A DNA stretch of 32,252 nucleotides from contig JAQBUE010000048.1 in the NCBI GenBank assembly GCA_027624045.1, forward strand, positions 1-32,252. The letters are read 5' to 3'. Of the stretch, positions 14,282 through 20,729 are shown one piece after another; position 1 is the first letter of the stretch; each line of letters begins with the position of its first letter. The notes beneath the pieces were generated by a model, which saw nothing but the letters and a program-made list of their open reading frames with translations, had not been told where the DNA came from and searched no databases. This DNA is from Acidobacteriota bacterium (GTDB taxonomy: Bacteria > Acidobacteriota > Terriglobia > Bryobacterales > UBA6623). Both the position numbers and the translations under genes were made by a program.

Positions 14282-15340
14282 CTAGGCCGTCTGCTGCAGA
14301 GCGTCGGGGTAGGCCTCACGAATGCGGAGCAGGTCGCCGTCCGGTATCAGAAGAAACACGTCTACGAGCGCGGGGTCGAACTGCACACCGCTCATGCGGC
14401 GGATCTCGGTGCGCGCGCTGTCAATCGATTGGGCTTTGCGGTAGGGGCGGTCGGATGTGATGGCGTCCAAGGTATCGACGATTGCGAACATACGAGCTCC
14501 GAGAGGGATACTCTCTCCCTTCAGCCCATGCGGATAGCCGCTGCCATCCCACTGCTCGTGATGTGACTGCACAATGCGCGCTTCTTCGCTGAGTTCCGGG
14601 AACTCGCCGAGCAAACGGTACCCGATCGTCGGATGCTGCTTCATGACGCGCCACTCCTCGCCGTCAAGACTACCCGGCTTGAGCAGGACGTTGCGCGGGA
14701 TACCGATCTTGCCGATGTCGTGAAGCAGCGCACCGGTTTCGAGACGCTCGACCTGATGCTCTGGCAGTCCGTACCTTTCGCCAAACAGGCGGCACGTCGC
14801 GGCGACGCGAGCCGAGTGTTGGAAGGTTTCGTAACGCCTGAAACCAAGCTTGGTGAAAAGGGACCGCAATGTTTCGAGCGAAGCGGAACCGGCGCGCTTG
14901 GTCTCGAGAAACTGGACAAGCGCCTCTTGCGCCTCTTGCACCTCTCGTTCGCCGTCATTGCTCGGTTCCAGATAGCGGCTGACCAGCGCGAGTACATCAT
15001 TCGGCCTGACCGGTTTCTTAAGGTAGTCGTCAGCGCCGGCTTCGAGTGCGTCGACGGCCAGCGCCAGTTCGTAGAGGCCCGAAATCAAAATAACCGGCAT
15101 CTCCGGATCAAGGTGTTTCACCTCGCGCAACAAGTCGATGCCGCCCATGCCCGGCATATTGATGTCGGCTAGCACCAGATCGGCGGGCGGGTTATGGGAG
15201 TTCAGATACGAAAGCGCCGCCAGACTTTCGCTGAAGCAACAGCACTTGTAGCCTTCATGGCGCAGAACTTCCGCGAGGTATTCTCGAATCGACGAGTCAT
15301 CGTCAACGACAAGAACTGTGTTGGGGTGGGTGTGCTGCAC
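14282..15340 (-). CDS. Response regulator with HD-GYP domain (c-di-GMP phosphodiesterase)
   Basis: A 352-aa cytoplasmic two-component regulator. Residues about 8-125 form a receiver domain with acidic pocket D13-D15, phospho-acceptor D59 (VLADINMPGMGG) and K109 (LKKP). After a charged helical linker (about 126-165) comes an HD-GYP domain with H207-D208-IGK211, H260-H261-E and the GYP signature at 268-270, all intact, so hydrolysis of cyclic di-GMP is expected. Its histidine kinase is not in the window. Start is GTG at 15340; the nearest Shine-Dalgarno (AGGAGG) lies 17 bases upstream with a small hairpin in between (separate entry). Confidence 0.95.
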   Translation of the reverse strand: MQHTHPNTVLVVDDDSSIREYLAEVLRHEGYKCCCFSESLAALSYLNSHNPPADLVLADINMPGMGGIDLLREVKHLDPEMPVILISGLYELALAVDALEAGADDYLKKPVRPNDVLALVSRYLEPSNDGEREVQEAQEALVQFLETKRAGSASLETLRSLFTKLGFRRYETFQHSARVAATCRLFGERYGLPEHQVERLETGALLHDIGKIGIPRNVLLKPGSLDGEEWRVMKQHPTIGYRLLGEFPELSEEARIVQSHHEQWDGSGYPHGLKGESIPLGARMFAIVDTLDAITSDRPYRKAQSIDSARTEIRRMSGVQFDPALVDVFLLIPDGDLLRIREAYPDALQQTA

Positions 15341-15346
15341 CGGCTC

Positions 15347-15363
15347 GGCGGAGTCCGCCTCCT
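15347..15363 (-). promoter_or_regulatory. Shine-Dalgarno and hairpin in leader of HD-GYP gene
   Basis: On the minus strand AGGAGG (15363-15358) is followed by GGCGG-ACT-CCGCC, a 5-bp hairpin that uses the last two G of the Shine-Dalgarno, and then by the GTG at 15340. The linear spacing of 17 bases is too long for normal initiation. The hairpin could either shorten the effective spacing or mask the site and keep expression low. Confidence 0.35.
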
Positions 15364-15558
15364 GATCACCTCATCGGCAGGTGAGCGTCGGGCTTGAAGT
15401 AAGCAGCGACTCCGCGACGGTGTATGAAGACCCCGCTGTCAGGCATAGATGGGGCGAGTACGCTTCGAATGGCCCCAAAAAGTAACCTCTGGTAGACTGG
15501 CCAACAACAGGCCCGCGGCCATGCAGGGCGACTTCGCGTACTGAAGCAGAGGACAGCA

Positions 15559-16005
15559 ATGAAACCCACGACCAGGAGAAGCTTACTAGGCGCTCTGGCA
15601 GGAGCCGGCGCAGCCACAGCCGCCTCGGCGCAGAGCGGGCCCGTCAAAGAGGTTCACTATCGCGGCGGGAAGAAACCAGAGTCGCCACCCCTCTACTCTT
15701 CCGCCATTTCTCTCGGCAACCTCGTCTTCCTATCCGGCACCGGCGTCAACGAGCCCCTGGACGCGGCGGGACAGACGGGCCGCGTCCTCGACAGCATCGA
15801 AAAAAGACTTGTACTGGCGGGTTCCTCTATGGAAAAGGTCGTCAAGTGCAACGTCTATCTTCAGGACCTTCGTGACTACGACGCGATGAACGAAGCGTTC
15901 CGTGGCCGCTTCGGACCCGAACCGCCCGTGCGGACAACGGTTGCCGTCGCGGCTATTCCGCTTAAAGACTGTCGTGTCGAGATCGAAGTGATTGGGTATC
16001 GTTAG
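15559..16005 (+). CDS. RidA family protein with Tat-type signal
   Basis: A 148-aa RidA/YjgF/UK114 protein. The domain (about residues 44-147) has NLVFLSGTGVN, AGQTGRVLDSIEKRL and PVRTTVAVAAIP, with R125 matching the substrate-binding arginine of RidA enamine/imine deaminases. Unlike cytoplasmic RidA (about 128 aa), it begins TTRRSLLGALAGAG followed by alanines to ASAQ, a twin-arginine export signal, so it should act in the periplasm. AGAGG lies just upstream of the ATG. It heads a plus-strand series with a truncated Tat ORF and an M81 peptidase. The natural substrate in the periplasm is unknown; the arginine suggests a deaminase rather than a non-catalytic homologue. Confidence 0.9.
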   Translation: MKPTTRRSLLGALAGAGAATAASAQSGPVKEVHYRGGKKPESPPLYSSAISLGNLVFLSGTGVNEPLDAAGQTGRVLDSIEKRLVLAGSSMEKVVKCNVYLQDLRDYDAMNEAFRGRFGPEPPVRTTVAVAAIPLKDCRVEIEVIGYR

Positions 16006-16044
16006 GCCTGTGACAGGCGGCGGTTCTAGAGAAGGAGGGGACAA

Positions 16045-16194
16045 ATGAGCAGAGATCAGTTTGCGATCAGCCGGCGCCCGTTCATCGCGGCGGGCGCGGC
16101 AGCCACAATGGCTCAGGCGCAGTCTCCCAAGAAGAAGAAAGTGGCGGCGATCGTGACGATGTATACGGAAGGATATTTGTTTCAGAGAACGTAG
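16045..16194 (+). pseudogene. Truncated 49-aa ORF with Tat signal (5' remnant of exported protein gene)
   Basis: Not in the ORF track. ATG at 16045 has an excellent GGAGGGG Shine-Dalgarno and encodes ISRRPFIAAGAAATMAQAQ, a twin-arginine export signal, then SPKKKKVAAIVTMYT, and stops at TAG 16192-16194. The sequence after the signal looks like the first beta strand of a larger exported enzyme of acidobacterial or planctomycete type whose remainder is absent; the next 69 bases carry no continuation. I read it as a gene start left by an internal deletion. A genuine 49-aa exported peptide is less likely. Confidence 0.6.
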
Positions 16195-16263
16195 CGTGAG
16201 GCCGCCGTTGTCCGCCGCGTCGCGGTCACACGAACGAGCCTGTACACCATAAGTGAGAAAGAT

Positions 16264-17820
16264 ATGACAAACTTTTTTAGGTTGGTAATTGCTCTAGCTA
16301 TTGCGTCGTCATTCGCCGCTTCGGCCCAAACGAAGAAACCCAGAATCGCGGTTGGCGGCCTCAGCGCCGAGTCCAACTCTCTGTATCCCAAGGCCCGGCC
16401 GATGCGCGAGCGTCAGGGCACCGAGAGCCGCGAAGAATGGATGGAGCAGAATTTGAAAGCCAGCACGACCACCAGTGGCATCGTCGAGGGCGCACAGAAA
16501 GTGGGCCTCGATGTCTACCCGGTTTTGCGGGCCGGCGCCGGCTCGCTGGGGTACGTTGAGAAGGCCTCTTTCGATCGCGTTCTCGACAAGCTTGTCAATG
16601 AGATCAAGACGGCCAACCCTGCGTTCGACGGCGTGATCCTGACGCTGCACGGGGCGATGGTGGTTGACGGCTATCCGCATGGCGACGCGGAGGTCACGCG
16701 GCGTGTTCGCGAGGCGATGGGTAAAGACTTCCCGATCATCGTGACGCACGACTTCCACGCCAACGTGTCCGAAGAGATCGTGAGATACTCCGACGTTCTC
16801 ATCACGTACAAAGAGAACCCTCATCTCGACCCGAAAGAGAGGGGCATTCAGGCCGCCATCATCATGGCGGGCATGGTGCGCGGCGAAATCAAGCCGGTGC
16901 AGTATGTTGCTAAGCCGCCGATGATCGTCAACATCGTTTACCAGAATACTTTTGCCGAGCCCTACAAACACATTACCGATGAAAGCCGGAGGCTCGAGAA
17001 GACCAATCCGAAAATTCTCGCGGTGAGCGTGCCGGGAGGCTACCAGTGGTCGGACGTTCCGGCGATGGGGCCGAGCGTGATCGTCGTGACCGACAACGAC
17101 CCGGCACTCGCCGAGCGCGAAGCGACGCGTCTCAGCAATATGCTCTGGGCGATCCGGGACAAACTGGCGTTCAAAGTTCCCGACGTGCCAACCGCCGTGA
17201 GAGATGCCATTGCGAGCGATAAATTCCCGGTCGTGCTGATGGATACGGGCGACAACATTGGCGGCGGTTCGGCGGGCGATGCGACGTTCATCCTTGCCGA
17301 GCTACTGAAGCAGAAGGCCGAGGGTTGGGTTGTTGTGATATCCGATCGCGAAGCGAACAAGGCGGCGTTCGAAGCAGGAATTGGCGGCGCGTTTGACCAG
17401 CTGGTGGGCGGCAAGACCGACAAGATCCACGGCGACCCGGTGCGCGTCAAAGGCCGCGTCAAGGCAATGCACGACGGCCAATACGTCGAACTGGAAGTAC
17501 GCCATGGTGGTGGCCGGTACAATGGCATGGGGCACACGTCCGTGATCGAAGTTGAAGGCTCCACCCGCGACCTTCCCAACTTGTTGTTGCTGACGAACAG
17601 TCCCACGAGCCCGAACAGCCTGCATCAACTGATCAGCAACGGCGTCTACCCCGAGCGGCAACGGATTCTGGTTGCGAAGGGCACGACAGCACCAAGGGCC
17701 GCCTACGAGCCGATCGCGGCACGAATCGTGGAGGTGAACTCCGGGGGAGCGGCCGACGTCAACCCGAAGCGTTTCACGTTCAAGCACATCCGCCGGCCGT
17801 TGTTCGGAGTCGACGACTAG
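16264..17820 (+). CDS. M81 family metallopeptidase (MlrC/microcystinase C-like)
   Basis: A 518-aa exported protein with signal peptide (residues 1-21, ending ASAQ) and the two MlrC domains. The N-terminal DUF1485-type part has IAVGGLSAESNS, LTLHGAMVVDGYPHGDAEV, THDFHANVSEE and HLDPKERG, containing the candidate zinc ligands (D and H of HDFHAN). The C-terminal part opens with LMDTGDNIGGGSAGDAT, the second family signature. MlrC completes microcystin breakdown in sphingomonads, but most homologues act on unknown linear peptides or amides. Length fits the family (about 490-520 aa). It begins 69 bases after the truncated Tat ORF and precedes a CRTAC1 gene. Confidence 0.92.
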   Translation: MTNFFRLVIALAIASSFAASAQTKKPRIAVGGLSAESNSLYPKARPMRERQGTESREEWMEQNLKASTTTSGIVEGAQKVGLDVYPVLRAGAGSLGYVEKASFDRVLDKLVNEIKTANPAFDGVILTLHGAMVVDGYPHGDAEVTRRVREAMGKDFPIIVTHDFHANVSEEIVRYSDVLITYKENPHLDPKERGIQAAIIMAGMVRGEIKPVQYVAKPPMIVNIVYQNTFAEPYKHITDESRRLEKTNPKILAVSVPGGYQWSDVPAMGPSVIVVTDNDPALAEREATRLSNMLWAIRDKLAFKVPDVPTAVRDAIASDKFPVVLMDTGDNIGGGSAGDATFILAELLKQKAEGWVVVISDREANKAAFEAGIGGAFDQLVGGKTDKIHGDPVRVKGRVKAMHDGQYVELEVRHGGGRYNGMGHTSVIEVEGSTRDLPNLLLLTNSPTSPNSLHQLISNGVYPERQRILVAKGTTAPRAAYEPIAARIVEVNSGGAADVNPKRFTFKHIRRPLFGVDD

Positions 17821-17863
17821 GCTCTTGCAGACCGGCTTCTTGTTGTACACCTGTTCACACAGC

Positions 17864-19546
17864 ATGTTCCTTCGCTCCTGGACTCTGATCGCCGTTTGTG
17901 TCGCGGCTGCGTCGGCGGCCGAACCGGCTGTTCTGTTTGAGGACCATCGGGAACGAGCGGGCATCGACTTCGCGCACCAAGCGAGCCGCACAAACGAGAA
18001 ATTCCTGATCGAGACTATGGGCGGCGGGGTTGGCCTGCTCGACTATGATGCCGATGGACTACTGGATATTTTCTTGCTCAATGGCGGCGGGCTAAACATC
18101 CAAGAGGACAAGAGCGTCAAAGTCGACCGCTCAGGCCCCAAGTACCTCAACAAGCTGTATCGCAACCAAGGCGACGGCAGCTTCCGCGACGTTACGGAAA
18201 AAGCGGGAGTCTCCGGCGAAGGGCACACCGGCTACGGCATGGGCGTCGCGGCCGGTGACTTCGATAACGACGGCTTCGTGGATCTCTACGCGACTCATTT
18301 CGGCCCCAATGTGCTGTACCGCAACCGGGGCGACGGCACGTTCGAGGACGTAACATTGAAGGCCGGTGTCGCGGCCGGCGGTTGGTCCGTCAGCGCCGGC
18401 TTCCTCGACTATGACAACGACGGAGACTTGGACCTGTTCGTTGTGCGCTATCTCGATTGGGACTTCTCGAAAAACGTTCGTTGCGGCAAGGAGATTCAAG
18501 TCTATTGCAGCCCGAAGAGGTTTCAGCCCGTCTCCAACCTGCTTTACAGCAACAACGGCGACGGAACGTTCCGTAATGTCTCCGAGTCGTCCGGCGTTGG
18601 GCGTGTCTTAGGGAAGTCACTCGGGGTGGCTTTCAACGATTACGACGGCGACGGTTGGACGGACATCGCTGTCGCGAATGATTCAGTGGCGCAGATTCTT
18701 TTTCACAACCAGGGCAATGGGAAGTTTTCGAACGAGGCGCTCGTCGCGGGTGTGGCCTACAACGAAGACGGCGGTAGCTACGCCGGCATGGGGATCGATT
18801 TCAACGACTACAACAACGATGGGCAGCCCGATCTCATCATCACGAACCTCGCCAAGGAACTCTACGCGCTTTACAGGAACGACGGCGGCGGTTTCTTCTC
18901 GTACCAAACGCGGCAGTCGAACCTGGCGCGCATCACGAACTTCATGTCCGGTTGGGGGACGCGGTTCTTTGATGCCGATCATGACGGCTGGAAAGACTTG
19001 TTCGTCGCGCAAAGCCACGTACTCGACAACGTCGAGCAGATGGACCCTTCCATCCCTTACGTCCAGCCCCCTTTGCTGCTTCGCAACCAGGACGGCAAGT
19101 TCACGAACATCTCGAAGGGCGCGGGCGGCGTTTTCGAGCAGAATCTCGCGGGCCGCGGCGCGGCCTTCGGAGACCTCGACAATGACGGCGACATCGATAT
19201 CGTCATGACCGCCCTCGACGATCAGCCGCGTTTGCTCTACAGCAATAGCTCACGGCTGTCGGCCAACTGGATTGCGTTCAAGGTCGTGGGAACGGCGAGC
19301 AATCGCGACGCGCAGGGAGCGCGCCTGCATATTCGCACTCCCTCGGGCCGCGAGCAGTGGGGCTACGTCACGACCGCTGGGAGTTATGTTTCGGCTAACG
19401 ATGCACGCGTCCATTTCGGCCTTGGGGGAGAGAAGGTGATTGAATGGTTAGAAGTTCGCTGGCCGAGCGGGGCGACGAAGACCATGCGGAATATTAAAGG
19501 CGGTCAAATTCTGACACTGACCGAGCCAGAGGAGACGGCCCCCTAG
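17864..19546 (+). CDS. CRTAC1-type exported protein with FG-GAP/VCBS repeats and ASPIC/UnbV domain
   Basis: A 560-aa secreted beta-propeller protein. After a signal peptide (residues 1-18) come repeated FG-GAP/VCBS blades, each with a calcium-binding D-x-D-x-D-G loop: DYDADGLLD, DFDNDGFVD, DYDNDGDLD, DYDGDGWTD, DYNNDGQPD, DADHDGWKD and DLDNDGDID. The last about 90 residues are an ASPIC/UnbV domain (NWIAFKVVGTASNRDAQGARL to WLEVRWPSGATKT). The ORF track start at 17825 is TTG; I prefer the ATG at 17864, which opens directly on the signal peptide. Function is unknown; such proteins are plentiful in Acidobacteriota and probably bind carbohydrate or protein at the surface. The TPR gene starts two bases after its stop, implying coupling. 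Confidence 0.92.
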   Translation: MFLRSWTLIAVCVAAASAAEPAVLFEDHRERAGIDFAHQASRTNEKFLIETMGGGVGLLDYDADGLLDIFLLNGGGLNIQEDKSVKVDRSGPKYLNKLYRNQGDGSFRDVTEKAGVSGEGHTGYGMGVAAGDFDNDGFVDLYATHFGPNVLYRNRGDGTFEDVTLKAGVAAGGWSVSAGFLDYDNDGDLDLFVVRYLDWDFSKNVRCGKEIQVYCSPKRFQPVSNLLYSNNGDGTFRNVSESSGVGRVLGKSLGVAFNDYDGDGWTDIAVANDSVAQILFHNQGNGKFSNEALVAGVAYNEDGGSYAGMGIDFNDYNNDGQPDLIITNLAKELYALYRNDGGGFFSYQTRQSNLARITNFMSGWGTRFFDADHDGWKDLFVAQSHVLDNVEQMDPSIPYVQPPLLLRNQDGKFTNISKGAGGVFEQNLAGRGAAFGDLDNDGDIDIVMTALDDQPRLLYSNSSRLSANWIAFKVVGTASNRDAQGARLHIRTPSGREQWGYVTTAGSYVSANDARVHFGLGGEKVIEWLEVRWPSGATKTMRNIKGGQILTLTEPEETAP

Positions 19547-19548
19547 TC

Positions 19549-19764
19549 ATGCGGTTCCTCGGCCTAGCTGGCGCGACGCTCGTCCTGCTTTTGCAGGCCA
19601 CAGCCCTTTTTGCGCAGGCCGAGTTCTCGCCCGAAGCGTGAGCCCATGCGCAGCGCGGTGTCGAGGCTCGCCAAGAGAATCGCCTCGACGACGCCGCGCG
19701 CGAGTTCGAGGCCCTGGTCCGCCTCGCCCCCGGCCTGGCGCCGGCGCACGTCAACCTCGGACTA
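19549..19764 (+). pseudogene. 5' part of TPR gene with signal peptide, cut by in-frame TGA
   Basis: ATG at 19549, two bases after the CRTAC1 stop, opens a reading frame encoding a clear signal peptide (MRFLGLAGATLVLLLQATALFAQ) and the start of the mature protein. After 30 codons it meets TGA at 19639-19641; beyond it the same frame continues without break (AHAQRGVEARQENRLDDAAREFEALVRLAPG, a TPR) into the 19765-20670 ORF. So the TPR gene was once 19549-20670. The TGA is a single-base change from TGG (Trp) or CGA (Arg), a sequencing error, or a recent nonsense mutation. Confidence 0.8.
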
Positions 19765-20670
19765 GTGCGCCATGGGCAGAGAGATTGGGAAGCAGCCATT
19801 CAGTCGTTTCAAAAGGCGCTCGATATTCAGGCTGACCTGAAAGGAGTGCGCGGCTTCGTCGGCTACGACCTGCTGCTGATGGGGCAGGTTCCGGCAGCGA
19901 TTGAGCAACTGCGCCGTGCCCTTAAAGAGGACCCTTTGAGCGCCGACGTCAATGGCTGGCTAGGATTAGCCTATTCTCAGTCCGGCGATTTCGCAAACGC
20001 CATCACCCATCTCGGCAAGGCCCGCGACGCCAAACCGAAAGACGAGGATTTGCTCTACCATCTCGCTGAGGCCCACGCGCAACGCTCGGGGGAACTGCAC
20101 GAAGAGTTGTCTACGATCGCACCCGATTCCTACCGCACACACTTGGCGCGCGCCCAGACCTACGACGTCCAGGGCCGCGTGCAAGAGGCCATCGAGGCTT
20201 ATAGCATGGTCCTCCAGCGCAGACCGGGCATCACGGGCGTCCATGCGGCGATCGGCGATCTGTACGTCAAGAGCGGCAACTATGTCGGCGCGGAGAAAGC
20301 CTACGGCGAAGAGCTGAAGTTAGCCCCTACCAATCCTGTGATCCTATTCCGCTATGGGGCGTCACTGCTGAAATTGGGTAAGTCAGCCGAAGCGCTCAGA
20401 CACTTGCAGCGGGCTCTCGAACTTGACTCGGCCAATGAGGGAATCTACTTCGACCTTGGCAAGGCCTTGTTCGACGAAGGCCGGCTCGCCGAAGCGGAGA
20501 AAGTCTTTCAGAAAGCGATCGCGGTGCGCGCGCCCGACAGCGCGCTGATGATGGCCCACTATCACCTCGGCCAGATCTATCGCCGCTCCGGCGAAGCGGA
20601 GAAGGCGAAGCACCATCTCGGGGCGTTTTCGAAGCTAAAGGGCGAGTCGGGTGATTCCGGAACGCCCTAA
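19765..20670 (+). CDS. Tetratricopeptide-repeat protein (open 3' part of a TGA-split gene)
   Basis: 301 aa from a GTG, almost entirely tetratricopeptide repeats (about seven), for example WEAAIQSFQKALDI, PAAIEQLRRALKEDP, AKAYGEEL-like and EALRHLQRALELDS, ending AKHHLGAFSKLKG. It would be a scaffold for protein-protein contacts. The GTG start is only where the ORF track reopens; it falls inside the first repeat and lacks a signal peptide, which is encoded upstream in the same frame before an in-frame TGA (19639-19641). Flanked on both sides by CRTAC1 genes, one of which has its own helical repeat N-terminus, so the proteins may act together at the cell envelope. If the TGA is real, the product is likely lost or mislocalised. 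Confidence 0.75.
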   Translation: MRHGQRDWEAAIQSFQKALDIQADLKGVRGFVGYDLLLMGQVPAAIEQLRRALKEDPLSADVNGWLGLAYSQSGDFANAITHLGKARDAKPKDEDLLYHLAEAHAQRSGELHEELSTIAPDSYRTHLARAQTYDVQGRVQEAIEAYSMVLQRRPGITGVHAAIGDLYVKSGNYVGAEKAYGEELKLAPTNPVILFRYGASLLKLGKSAEALRHLQRALELDSANEGIYFDLGKALFDEGRLAEAEKVFQKAIAVRAPDSALMMAHYHLGQIYRRSGEAEKAKHHLGAFSKLKGESGDSGTP

Positions 20671-20729
20671 TACCGAACCTCGGCCCCCCGGGCGCTGGGC
20701 TATGGGCGATAATAGTCCCGAATCCTTAA

